Origin: Lactarius indigo
Taxonomy: Eukaryota > Basidiomycota > Agaricomycetes > Russulales > Russulaceae
Reading direction: 5' to 3'
Assembly (NCBI GenBank): GCA_025766275.1
Contig: JAFKAC010000205.1
Coordinates: forward strand, 1-64,000
DNA: 64,000 bases
Shown: positions 35,623 to 47,459 of the stretch, one piece after another
How the letters are laid out: every line of letters starts with the position of its first letter
How positions within the stretch are numbered: position 1 is the first letter of the stretch
Position numbers and translations under genes: made by a program
The notes under the pieces: generated by a model
Database searches by the model: none
What the model was told of the DNA's origin: nothing
What the model saw: only the letters and a program-made list of their open reading frames with translations

Positions 35623-36713
35623 TCAAAAGAAGATTTCCCTCAGGATCTTAGCGGTATCTGCAGGACTTGATACTGTGTGTCCAACCGTCCGCGGGTCTGC
35701 GAATATCTCATAGTCGTTCCCACCCTAAGCAGTCTGATGAGACAAGAACGGATTCGTAGAGGAAACCCCATGCCTTGAACGTCTTGTCTCCAAAGAAATG
35801 GATCTCCTCAAAGCCTTCTTTCTCGACATGTTTGAGCGAATACGTCTTGTCCCAACCATCGGGGAAGATATCAAAAGATATTTGGCCACCAATGGAATAA
35901 GTCAGGCCATAGTCCGCAAACTTCTCTTGCAGGACCTTGACAAAGGCCGCTCGCACTCCATGGACCTAAAATGTTATCAACTCAATGTAGAGAGGGGCAA
36001 CAGAAAATATGAACCTTATCATATGCCTCAAAATCGTGTCGTTCTTGAATACTAGATAAAGCCGTTGGTCAGACGCTCGTGTGGTACGGTGAGGGACACA
36101 TAGGCGCACGTCGCGTTACGTCCGATAGGACTAACGTTAACCATGCCGTTTCGGAACTCGACAAAAGTACCACTAATCAAATTAGTTTCAATCAGGCTGG
36201 AGACTACTTGAAGAACTAGGCGTGAACGTACCGCTTAATCGGGATGTCCAGGTCCGCCACGTAGTGCAGGATGAAGTTGACAAGCTTTTTATGGCGTTCT
36301 TCTCCGACAAACTTGATGAACGATTGTGACTCGAGTGGTTTGCCCAGTCTATATGCAGTGAGACCATTCTCCGCGAATGCAAAATCGAAATCATCGATGG
36401 CTAGATCCCACGTTCTGCGCTTAAACGTCTAACCCAAACATGGCCAGCTTTGGACTGACCGTTACTTCCAGAGATAGAAAGTTGCTCTGAAATCTTCACA
36501 AGATCCGAACCACCGACGAAACCGATCACGACTTTCTTTCTGAGCTCTTTCAACAGCTGGAGCATTTCAGGTGACACTGACTTTGCGCCAAATTAATTTT
36601 CGGGATGGCAAAATCGGGAAGAGGCATACCTGACGAGCCGGCGTGAGTGTGCCATCTACGTCGAACAAGACGAGTTTTTTTATGGGACGGTCTGAAAAGT
36701 CTTGGGAGGCCAT
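35623..36713 (-). CDS. SEC53: Phosphomannomutase
   Basis: Exons 36713-36630, 36580-36460, 36400-36232, 36172-36110, 36051-36015, 35965-35774 and 35724-35623; the frame closes to 255 aa, the family length. The HAD nucleophile motif [10 protein letters not shown] is present, followed by [58 protein letters not shown] and [16 protein letters not shown] (Mg-binding region). The enzyme converts mannose-6-phosphate to mannose-1-phosphate for GDP-mannose, and so for glycosylation and GPI anchors. Intron 6 (35725-35773) appears to be GC-AG (donor GCATGG), since this is the only choice restoring FKGGNDYE. The divergent start is 132 bp from VMS1. Confidence 0.96.
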
Positions 36714-36845
36714 GTTCGTTCGATGATCGAGTGCGAGTTGCTAGGACAAAAAGAGGAGAAAATTACTGTAGCATCACCGGCAATCTCCATAATTAATTGA
36801 GTGCATCCGAGTGTGATTAGATTCTCTGACTCGTACCCATCTCAC

Positions 36846-39046
36846 ATGTCTTCGTCCATCCACGCCTTCTCCCTTCCTCCAGAGCTCATTCAAAACATTA
36901 CTCTCCGTCGCCATCCGTCACAGAAGACCACAAGCGTACCAGAAAAAGAGGACCTTTCGTCCCAGCCTCAGACAGCACCTATCAGCGGAGCGAGAGCGTG
37001 TAATGTCTGTCTTGGTGCAACGTTCCTAGATGTTGAAGAGCAACGCATCCACTTTCGCTCAGATTGGCATCGCTACAATGTAAAGATCCGCCTTCGTGGA
37101 GGAAGTCCCATTTCGGAAGTAGATTTTGCAAAGCTTGTGGACAGTACGTCCGTCTACTCTGTGTTTGGCACGGCGCTGTGTTCAAACGGACATTCCTAGG
37201 CCTTGAAGATTCTATATCTGGTTCCGCTTCAGACACAGACGATTCTAGCTCGGATAAATCTGATTCTGTTGGCAACCTCATTCAGCGAATCAAAGTTTCT
37301 GAGCGCCCTGCTTCTCCGTCTGATTCGAGTCCAGCCGTCCCTCGATCTCCTTTAACATGGTTTCATTCACCACCCGCCACACAAATAGGGGTTTACAGGG
37401 CCCTTTTCCCACTCAAATTAGACCCGTTATCGTACGTAGATGAGCTGAAGTCAATGCAAATGGGTGGTGGCCAGGAAGGACGTAAGTGGGCCATGTTCAT
37501 GACAGCTGGAGGGCACTTTGCGGGAGCCGTCGTCCGGGTCAGTAAACCGGAAATCGACGAGGAAGACTCCAAATCCGCAAAACAAAAGAGGCTCAAAAGG
37601 CCGAAACCCGACACAGAAGTTTTGCTACATAAAACATTCCACCGCTATACCAGTACGTGTTATATGTGCTGCGTCGCCTCGTGGGTATAACATTTCGCAG
37701 CCCGTCGAAAGCAGGGGGGCTCACAATCGGTGAACGACAACGCCAAAGGACCTGCCAAGAGCGCAGGTGCCCAGCTTCGACGATATGGCGAGCAGGCTCT
37801 CCGGGATGTGTGTACGTCGTTTGTGTCTGGCGTATCGAACTCACCTTCTTTTAGGATATCCGTAATCTCCTCTCTGATTGGGTGGATGAGATTAACCAGT
37901 GTGAGCGGATATGGATTCGCGCAAGTGTTTCGAACCGAAGGATATTCCTTGATTATGACGATGCCGTAATAGCTAAGAGTGGGTCTTTTTTTCCAGCAGT
38001 TAGTCGAGGCCATTACTCACTGGAAATTTAGACGACGAACGATTGCGGACGTTCCCGTTTCCCACTCGCAGGCCGGTAAGCTAAGGCAGTGACTTCTATG
38101 GTCCCTTCTCAACCCCGTGCAGACACAGTCGGAGCTAGAGCGCTGCCTCTTTGAATTGACAAGAGTGAAAATCACCCATCTCACCGAGGAGGCCCTAAGA
38201 GAGCAAGATGAAGCTTACCTCGCTTCTCTTCCAAAGCCAAAACCTAAAGTCCAAGCCCCTGTCTCTGCTCCTCTTGCGACAAAGGCAAAGGAACCGAAGC
38301 TATCTAAAGAAGAAGAAATTCTTAGGGAAAAGTGGGCCAGACTTCTTGATATGGTCCTCCATGGCCGTCTCGACGCTCTTAAGGACTTTTGGGAGCGCGA
38401 AGGGGAAGGTCTCGGCGGAATCAACACAAGAATCCCGCCATGGATCGGAGAGAAGGTATCTACGCTCCTTCAATATGCTGCGCAAGGTGGACAAGAAGAG
38501 GTTACACGGTGGTTACTTGACGAAGCACACGCGGACCCCACGATTGCAGTACCATCTGAGATACCAGTGACGGGGCAGGAAACTGACAGCCCAGAATTGA
38601 TCAAAGTAACAAGAGTGGTCCACCGCACGGCCTACGACGTCGCTTCGTCTCGCGCCGTACGCGATGTTTTTAGACGAAGTGCAGGCGCTCACCCGGATTG
38701 GTGGGACTGGTTTGGTGCGGGTCGTGTGCCGAGCATACTGAGCCAGGAGATGGAAGAAGAGCGCGAGGAGAAGAAGAAGGTGCGGCGGAAAGGACTGAAG
38801 GACAAGATCAAAGAGCGCGAGATAAAGGAGAAGGAAGAGCGCGCCAACAGAGTTGTTGATGCTGACGTGCCAGTGGCCGAAACTCCCACACGCTCCGAAT
38901 CTGATAACGCACCGAGGAGATTAGGTGGTTCCGCTGGTTCCGCTGACGCTGTTGCTGGCCTGACACCGGAGATGAGAGCAAAGGTGGAAAGGGAGAGGAG
39001 GGCGAGAGCCGCAGAAGCTCGACTTAAGATGTTGTCTGGGCGGTGA
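36846..39046 (+). CDS. VMS1: Vms1/ANKZF1 family peptidyl-tRNA endonuclease
   Basis: Exons 36846-37143, 37200-37652, 37701-37807, 37855-37978, 38032-38075 and 38123-39046, in frame to 649 aa. In order: a C2H2 finger (CNVCLGATF, then RIHFRSDWHRYN), the VLRF1 eRF1-like domain (KWAMFMTAGGHFAGAVV, and KQGGSQSVND holding the GSQ loop), ankyrin-like helices (TLLQYAAQGGQEEVTRWLL), and a basic coiled coil (EEEREEKKKVRRKGLK), ending with a motif resembling the VCP/Cdc48-interacting VIM (ERERRARAAEARLKML). Vms1 cuts the peptidyl-tRNA on stalled 60S subunits in ribosome quality control. The ATG at 36846 was taken; an upstream in-frame GTG was not. It shares a 132 bp divergent promoter with the phosphomannomutase. 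Confidence 0.94.
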
Positions 39047-39163
39047 CCCTGGTAGATCGGGGTTGCAGTAGACCACTCAGTTTATCTTATTACATCTCAC
39101 TGTGACGTACTGGGCCACATCCAGTCCACTTCCAGGTCGGTGGACGTATTGCTGACGCAGCTA

Positions 39164-39690
39164 ACCTCGCCGAATTGACCATGAAACCATTGAGACCCTC
39201 TTGAAACAAATCTTGGACTATTGGTTCCCCACGGTCGACGGGTATGATGATGTCTCTCCACAATGGACCATCCCGGACTCCATAAGATCTGTCGACTACA
39301 CTATCAATTTCATTATTGAGTACCAGCAACGACCTCTTCTGCTTCTTGGGCTCAAGCCCCCGTCCGACTTTCACCTAGATTCGGGACGGGTCCTTGCCAT
39401 CTTCCAAATAATCCGACGTCTCGGACGATATTTGGCCAACAATCATCACACGGAACGACCATACGCTGTCTCTAAGATTGGGGAAAGGTGGAGGACAGTC
39501 TATGTCACGAAAAAGACAATTGGAGCAGGGCAGGGATAGACATCCCGTAGGGAGTTACCGCAGTGAACTCATTGAAGTCTGCAGATCAAAATTGTTGGAA
39601 TCCAGACATCACATTCACCACATTCTTAGGATGCACTCCAGAGCAGCGTCGCCACGATCAAAGGTTACGTTGCCTGACAGTTCAGTTCGT
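39164..39690 (+). pseudogene. Fragment of a mushroom hypothetical protein family, frameshifted
   Basis: The frame KQILDYWFPTVDGYD, VDYTINFIIEYQQRPLLLL, KPPSDFHLDSGR and KIGERWRTVY continues out of frame after about 39535 as VTAVNSLKSAD and NCWNPDIT. I know this arrangement as a common uncharacterised family of mushroom genomes. No ATG opens it, and stops lie just upstream. It is a decayed copy, probably transposed or duplicated. Confidence 0.55.
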
Positions 39691-40208
39691 ATTCTCACCA
39701 TGTATTCATGAGGAAAATCTCCTTGCATACTAGGTTATGTGTCTCAGTCTGTTCTTTAGTTTTTGCCACGCCGTGCACAGTGCAGTAGATCGACGAAAGT
39801 GAGTGTATGAAAGTCTAGGCGGCTTCCTAAACAAACCCCATAAGATACCAACAGATGTAGTAGACTGGGTATAGTACAGTAGTACCTACGCATGGGTGTG
39901 GCGCTGGCCTACGTGTGCGTGAGCCCCAAATATGAGGGTGGAGGTGTCGGGATGAGAATGGGTCCGAATGCAGCAGGTTCCGGGCGCGTTGCATATCGAA
40001 TGTTGACGGAAAACCGAGAACTGGGGCCCTGGAGGGGATAGAAAGCGCCATCTTGGAGGTCACCGGTCACCGGATATTGGTGGGACATCGAGAGATAACT
40101 ATTTGATAACCCCAAATCTTGCAAGATAACCAATTTCCTGATAATTTCACACCCTACTTATTAAACCTCACTCCGGACCGGGCTCTTGGGAGTCCGCTTA
40201 CATACATA

Positions 40209-40258
40209 ACGCGTGCTTTTCGTCACTGAGCCCCCTCACGCGTTCAGTTTGACGCGAA
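40209..40258 (+). promoter_or_regulatory. MluI cell-cycle boxes upstream of POL3
   Basis: Two exact ACGCGT sites (40209-40214 and 40238-40243) and one ACGCGAA (40252-40258) lie within 60 bp of the POL3 start codon. In yeasts MBF (Mbp1/Swi6) binds this sequence to switch on S-phase genes including DNA polymerases. The role here is inferred from position and match. Confidence 0.7.
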
Positions 40259-40264
40259 CAAAAC

Positions 40265-43200
40265 ATGCCTTCAAAAACACAGTCGGCTACAACAAATGGC
40301 TCAACTTCCCTGTGAGGAATAGGTTTTGCTACAAGAAATATCCACGTGCTTACCATCTCCCAAAATGCGATGGGTAGTGCGACATCGGGGCCTGCAGCCA
40401 AGAAACAAAAGCTCACCACACCTTCAGCATCTCAGTCTCAAGGGAGCCAATCTTCATTCGCCGAGGTTCTTGCAAAGATTCAACTTGATTCGCAAGAGAG
40501 CACCGGTGGGTCTTGCAGCTGTGACGTGTGTAGTCCTTAAGCTCATTAGCACGCGACGCGACGCGACTAGAATCCGAAGGCGGGGCTGACGCCTGGGAGC
40601 GGCCTCCCCTCCAGCCTATCGTCGAGTCCAGGGACAGCATCGGTGTGGTGTCCTTCCTCTTTCTTCTGGCTGCGACCAACAACATTGCAGTGTTTCAACA
40701 GGTGGATATTGAGGACTCATACGATAATAGTCATGCGGGGGCACGAATCCGCATATGTGGTGTGACACAGGTACAGTCTATCAGCCCGCAATTCACCTTT
40801 CGGTTGTACCGTTTACTGTTCATTCAGGGGGGGCACAGTGTTCTTGCCAGCGTCACAGACTTCATGCCATACTTCTTTGTACCAGCGCCGAGGGGCTTTA
40901 GAAACGAGGATATTGACGCATTCGTAAATGAACTGAACGTGCGTTGGGTAACACCTCGCTGCTGACATACCGGTGTTCACCATTTCGTCTCAGACATCGG
41001 TAGGTGGTGTCATCAGCATAGAACTGGTTCACAAACGTAGCTTGTGGGGCTACCTGGGTGACGAGCCTGCCGTGTTTATGAGAGTTACTGTCACACAACC
41101 TAGGAATGTTCCCCGCGTCAGAGATGAGTGGACACTTGTCTATGTAACTTCCCTTCTCTTACCCGAAGCTTTTCTACGCGTCTTTGAGAATGGAGAGGTT
41201 AATTTCCGGGGCTTATTTTCTGGCCCTGTTACAACCTTTGAAAGCAATATTCCGTATACTCTGCGCTTCATGATTGACACAAAGGTGCGTCCAACAGGAA
41301 GCTCTCGTGACTCTGTCCAATTTTAGCACAGGTCGTGGGTATGAACTGGATCGAGATCCCTGCGGGTAAATATACCCTTTTGAAAGGCAGAGAAAAGAAG
41401 TCGTCTTGTCAAATAGAACTCTTAGTCAGGTATGGCGTATACCTAGGGCATCTCTCTTGGTTTGATAGATGATGGGCAGATGGGACCAGTTCATATCACA
41501 TGCCCCGGAGGGTGAATGGGCAAAGGTCGCTCCATTACGCATCCTCAGCTTCGATATCGAGTGCGCGGGTAGGAAGGGAGTGTTCCCTGAGGCATCTGTT
41601 GATCCTGTCATCCAGATCGCGAACATGGTGACTCGGCAAGGTTGGGCTCTATTCTTCCTCTTCACCTTGAAATAAACTCAATCTATCCGAAGGAGAAAGC
41701 CGTCCATTTATCCGGAATGTGTTCACTCTAAACACCTGCTCGAGCATTGTCGGGTCACAAGTTATCTCTTTCAATAGTGAAGCGAAAATGCTCCAGAAGT
41801 GGAGAGACTTCGTGGAACAAGTCGACCCTGACCTTATTATCGGTTACAACATCGCCAACTTTGACATTCCATATCTAATTGACCGAGCCAAGGCCTTGAA
41901 GGCAGACCAGTTTCCTTATCTGGGTCGCTTGAAGAGTACGTCTTTTGTGAATGTAGAGGCGACATTATTGATCGAGGAATAGACACTCGCAGTCAGGTCA
42001 AGGATGCCCATTTTTCATCAAAAGCTTTTGGACAACGGGACTCAAAAGAGACAACATTAGAAGGTCGACTACAACTCGACGTCCTTCAATATATGCAGCG
42101 CGAGCATAAATTGCGTAGCTATACACTCAACTCGGTCTGCGCGCAATTTCTGGGGGAGCAGAAGGAAGATGTACACCACTCTGTGATCACTGAGTTACAG
42201 AATGGAACTCCCGAGTCTAGGCGGCGTCTGGCAGTATATTGTTTGAAGGTGCCGTTCAATCCCAGACATCCTCTTGCTCAATTGAACACGATCTCCTGCT
42301 ACTAGGATGCGTACCTTCCGCAGCGTTTAATGGATAAACTCATGTGTTTCATCAACTACACTGAAATGGCACGTGTGACTGGAGTGCCGTTCAACTACCT
42401 CTTATCCCGTGGTCAATCGATCAAAGTATTATCCCAACTCTTCCGAAAGGCCCTAGACGAAGGATATGTTATCCCTACCTTTAAGAGCGAAGGTGCGAAT
42501 GCTTAAATTTTTAGCATTTCTCCTAACCGTACGCTAGGCTCGGACGAACAGTACGAAGGCGCCACCGTCATTGAGCCTAAGAAGGGCTATTATGACGTCC
42601 CGATAGCGACATTGGATTTCAGTTCTCTGTACCCGTCCATCATGATGGCGCATAACTTGTGTTATACGACACTACTGGACAAGAACACCATTGAACGACT
42701 AAGCCTCCAGAAGGACGTGGACTACATCCAAACACCCAATAACGGTACGCATGGCATCTGTCCTAATTTGCACCTACTCAATGCATCGTCGAAGATTGGT
42801 TTGTAAAACCGTCACGGCGGAAAGGTCTTCTTCCCACTGTGTTAGAGGACTTGATCAGTGCGCGCAAGCGCGCAAAAGCTGATCTTAAGAAGGAAACAGA
42901 TACCTTTAAGCGTGCCGTGTTGGATGGTCGACAACTTGCCCTGAAAGTAGGCTGCCCTGTTCACATGACACTTCGCCGTCTGCTCACTTTATCCAGATTA
43001 GTGCCAACTCGGTGTATGGTTTTACTGGGGCGACAATTGGAAAACTTCCTTGCCTGCCCATATCGTCGAGTGTGACGGCATATGGACGACAAATGATCGA
43101 GAAGACGAGGGCGGTATGTACCGTTTGAATGCCCCGGAGAGATTCTTCTCAGCACCATCTGTTGTCCAGGAAGTCGAAGCGGAGTACAGTGTCGCTAATG

Positions 43201-44840
43201 GCCATTCACATAATGCGGAAGTCATATACGGCGACACCGATTCTGTGATGGTAAGGTTCGGGCCAACTGACTTGGAGAAGGTCATGGCGATAGGTAGGCA
43301 ATACCCCCTTTTGATAGTTCCACTTACGCATGACCGGTTTAGGTAGCGAGGCAGCGGAATTTGTCACTAAGAAATTTGTAAAGCCTATCAAACTCGAGTT
43401 TGAAAAGGTCTACTACCCTTATCTGCTCATCAACAAGAAACGTTACGCCGGCCTGTATTGGACCAAACCGGAAAAGTACGACAAGATGGACTCTAAAGGC
43501 ATTGAGGTACGTTCCTGGCTTTACCCTGGAATGACCGGAAATTGATGGCGGGGTTCAGACTGTGCGCCGTGATAACTGCCGGCTTGTCCAGACGGTCATT
43601 GAGACCTGTCTTCACAAGATGTTGATTGACCGCGATGTGAAGGGTGCTGAAGAGTACGTGTTTTCTGCTTGGCATTGGTAAGTTTTTCGACTGATTGTTC
43701 TACACTCTAGTTATACCAAGCAAATCATATCTGATCTCTTGCAAAACAAAGTGGACATGTCGCAGTTGGTGATCACGAAAGCGCTGGCAAAAACTGGTGC
43801 GCATATATCGCGTAGCATTTTGGAAACCTGGCGCCGACTGGATTGACATTAAGACTACACCGGGAAGCAAGCGCACGTTGAGCTTGCTGAACGAATGAAG
43901 CAGCGAGATGCAGGTAGGTACCAGTTGAGGACCAGATATGGGATAATTTTGAATCCTTGCCACACAAGGCTCTGCTCCTGCTCTTGGCGATCGAGTGGCA
44001 TATGTAATAGTCAAAGGAATCAAAGGTAAGACCCAATTTATTTCTATGAATATTTTACTTACTTAGCACAGGTGCTGCTGCCTATGAGAAGTCTGAAGAT
44101 CCGATCTACGTCTTGGAGAATAACCTCCCCGTCGATACAAAATATTACTTGGAGAATCAGCTGTCAAAGCCACTGATGCGAATTTTCGAGCCAATTTTAG
44201 GCGAAAAGGCTGCTTCTTTACGTGCGATGCATCCCTCCAATTTACGTTGATGTGTCATTGTTCTAAGGGTCTCTATAATAGTTTCAGGGGAGCATACAAG
44301 GACCATCCAGATTGCGACCCCAACAGTTGGTGGACTTATGAAATTTGCTGTGAAGACGGTTACTTGCTTGGGCTGCAAGACACCCCTCCGAGCCAACAAT
44401 AGCGTCAGCAGTGCGTATCGCTTACGCCGCAGATCGCACCACATTGATAAATCCAAATTGCCTTGGTAGATGGTGCAATCTGCGATAATTGCCGGCCCAG
44501 GATCAATGAACTATATCATAAACAAGTAGCACTCTTTCCTTGGCTCTATTAGCGACCGACTAACGGATCTACTGCTTATTTAGGTAACCATGGCCTCCCA
44601 AACACAGGTGAAATTCGCGAGACTGTGGACGCAGTGTCAGCGATGCCAGGGGTCACTTCATCAGGTAAGATGAGCGAAATAAAAATAAAAAAAAGGGGAA
44701 ACACGACGATGACCGCCGGACTTTAGGATGTTTTATGTACCAGCAAGGATTGTCCGATCTTTTACATGAGGAAGAAAGCCCAGAAGGACGTAGAAGATGC
44801 CGTTTCTACGCTGGAGCGATTTGATAACGAAGTCTGGTAA
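40265..44840 (+). CDS. POL3: DNA polymerase delta catalytic subunit
   Basis: Twenty-five exons from ATG 40265 to TAA 44840, for example 40265-40311, 40378-40505, 40571-40642, 40691-40770, 40828-40938, 40994-41284, 41332-41429, 41480-41640, 41693-41935, 41983-42248 and on to 44727-44840. The frame closes to about 1089 aa (yeast 1097). Exonuclease motif I is [10 protein letters not shown]; ExoII is [12 protein letters not shown]. Polymerase motif A is [18 protein letters not shown], motif B lies in [12 protein letters not shown] and motif C is YGDTDSVM. The C-terminus has two Cys clusters (CLGCK with CDNC; CQRCQ with CTSKDC), the second binding Fe-S and the B subunit. It is the main lagging-strand replicase, acting with PCNA. 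A 42-nt segment (41126-41167) looks like an exonised intron. The acceptor of exon 3 is ambiguous by 9 nt. Confidence 0.96.
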
Positions 44841-45298
44841 TTATATACCCGCATACGCTGCATGATGCAGACGTACGTTACACCGCCATGATGTATAGTA
44901 GTCCATACAGCGCTGGAACATAGTCGTATCATCGCCATCGCATTACACGAGGTCGTTCATCATTCCCATCGAGTGTGGCGGTACTCACGTCGGAAGACGA
45001 TGATGATACCGATGGTCATGTCCATTCGTCAGATTGACACCACGTCACTCACAGTTCATTCAAGGGCAATCGACGAACTAAATCCGACAACATTTCCCAC
45101 CACCACGCCGAGACACGTCCGGAAAAATGTTACACTGGGACAGATGTATTGTATGGTATTCTAATCTACGGCAAGACGACCCGATCCACTTATTTAGTTA
45201 GTCGAGGTATTAGGTACGATTAGTGCCTGAAACAAACAGTCCGCAGCGAATTAAGAGAGCATCGGAACGGAACGACTCCTGAAAGCAGCTTAAAACGT
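44841..45298. other. Spacer between POL3 and the WPGY gene
   Basis: Convergent 3' flanks. No gene was seen. Confidence 0.4.
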
Positions 45299-46272
45299 CT
45301 ATATGATTATTCGCTCCATCAACTGGAGGATTGGCATCCAGCTTCCCGCGGAAACTTGAACGACGCCGATGAGGACGACTTCATTGAAGGTGATGCGATT
45401 CGGCCCCACCATCCACTTCGAGTAGGGATCACAAGGAACGCGCTCGCAATCCTAAGGGACGACCGTTAAATCTCCGAATTCACTGCCACAGCCACAATAA
45501 GGATAAACCTACTACTAGAAATTGCCGCACCCTGCTTCCCACGTGCTTGACAAACCTTTCGAGAGTAACGGGGTTCCGTGCCGGGGTCTGATCTCTGAGT
45601 TGTACCTGTTGTTCGGAAGGAGTATAGCCTGGCCACTGCGACATGAATGTAAGTACACATAGCGCGCATCAGCGGAAACAAAACGAACGCCGATGCGAAT
45701 CTTGGTCGTGGTCCTATCGCCAAGTGGAGCCGGCTCGTTAGCGTGACGCAGCGACATCTGTCCTGCGGCGGCATGTGAGACCGGTACGCCTAAACTGCCG
45801 TCCGCATTGACAAAGAACACGGGAATATGCAGCTGCGCTTGTTCGACATAGCGCCGCCAATCCCCCTGGCCCTGTGGTGACCACAGCTGCTGGGGAACAA
45901 CGGTACCACCACGCCTACTAGTAATGGCATAGTCCAGAAGCCAAGCATATCTTCCGTTTAAGATGTGTTGCGGTCTGCAGTGGTTCATGGGGGGGTCTGC
46001 GACGAAGAAGGCACCAGGCCAGTCTCGAATACTGAAGGCGTGCACTCTCTTTGGGTCCACTTTGAAGAGATATGCAAGATAGATTTCCGCAACCTGCGGA
46101 GTGAAGGTATACGAAAGGTAGCCGTCAACGCGAAGGTCATTGCCATGGCTGGTCATCTGCAAGACTCCGTGTTAGACAGTCAAGACAGACTGGTGACGGC
46201 GATGCGCACCTTGTGAGGAGTAGAGAGGGATTGGAGTAGAATGGGCTGGGTTGGATGGGTTATGGATTGCAT
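45299..46272 (-). CDS. Uncharacterised basidiomycete protein, WPGY family, member A
   Basis: Exons 46156-45689, 45635-45516 and 45451-45299 join in frame. A first exon 46272-46210 also fits by frame, but the N-terminus is uncertain: the alternative reading (TEYFKPTIHAIHNPSNP) looks more protein-like and would need a frame change. The core reads GYLSYTFTPQVAEIYLAYLF, LNGRYAWLLDYAIT and HIPVFFVNADGSLGV. The C-terminal module is IRIGWPGYTPSEQQVQLRD, RNPVTLERFVKHVGSRVRQF, KWMVGPNRITFNEVVLIGVV and SAGSWMP. The same module occurs in the gene at 54588-55941. There is no signal peptide or membrane segment. The function is unknown. Confidence 0.7.
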
Positions 46273-47459
46273 GAATCGTGGGCTTGAAATACTCCGTCTG
46301 TAATGGCTCGCCAGTGCTCATCCAGCGCAGCCTCTGTACGACGGTGGATGGACATGGCACTCAGAAAAAGTGCGATTCCAGCCGGGAATGCAGCGCCAAA
46401 GTCACACTTGACACAAGAGGGCCACGTCCTTGGAATTGGCCGCGGTAGTAGCTTGAACAGCACCCCAGCCTTGAAATCCTAAGAAACATTTTACGAAGAG
46501 TCAAAATCGCCCAATAAATGGCGGCATTGTTCGGCAAAATCGATTGGTTGACTTCATGTTAACCAGAAACTTGGCGTGTTGCGACACAGACCGAATATGA
46601 GAAGTGGTGGCCGGAAATTTTTGCCATTGACGGAACAACTATCATATGGTTGTAGGGATTGGTTGTTGGGATTGGATTAAATGCCCCGTGAACCAAGGAA
46701 CAAGAACGCCGTGGGATACGGAATATTCTCTGAAAGCGCAGCGAAACTCGTCCAAAGACTCCCTCCAGTAACCGCAGTCACCGTATGTCTGCTTTCATTC
46801 CGAGAGCAAGAGGATGGGATCTACGGGGGAGAAAAATAGACGGTTAAATGACACAGCAGTGGAGTTAGTGGAGTTAGTCGCCCAACAGTTGTGTCAGAAA
46901 GGAGGACTGGACTTAGCTGCAATGAAACTGCGAGCGGAATTGAGGTCGGGACCCATGATGGAAAATAAAGATCAGCGCCAAGGGGACTTGGTGTTCAGAT
47001 CCCCGGGACAGGACACACAAGTACGGATCATGATCAAAGAAAAGATACGGTCGTTCTCACTGCTAGGTGGTGACTCCACTCTAAGTGTTTGTCGCCATAT
47101 AAGACTAACATACAGTCGTCTCTCTTGTGGATGTGAGTAAGCGCGTAGGTGAGGATCCATTAGTGGTGTAAATGTCCGAGCAGGGCGCTGGATGAAGTAG
47201 GGTCCAGCCCATTCAGGCATGTATGGAGTACGATCGTCATAATTAATAATTAATACTATGACCATATCGGTATAGTGATTGATCAATGTCGATGGTGCAC
47301 AGGTTGGAGGTGTCGCATTGGGGAACGAGGTCGATGAAATGAGTCGATTGTTAGCCAGCGCTGAGTCACACGGTGTTGGATGCCGTAATCAAATCATGTG
47401 CCGTTCCAGCCGCGACGCGTCGCGTCACGCGTGACACTCTCGTGTTTCCCTTGAACCCA
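46273..47459. other. Divergent spacer before BRN1
   Basis: Promoter space for two divergent genes. A frame from an ATG at 46814 (MGSTGEKNRRLNDTAVELVEL) has no recognisable feature and is not called. Confidence 0.4.
47415..47432 (+). promoter_or_regulatory. Paired MluI cell-cycle boxes upstream of BRN1
   Basis: ACGCGT occurs at 47415-47420 and 47427-47432, about 30-45 bp before the BRN1 start codon. Together with the POL3 boxes this suggests MBF-type G1/S control of both genes. Confidence 0.65.

Noticed and set aside
36801..36845. Earlier start for VMS1 at 36801
   Set aside because: The codon is GTG. The ATG at 36846 is in the same frame and gives a normal N-terminus.
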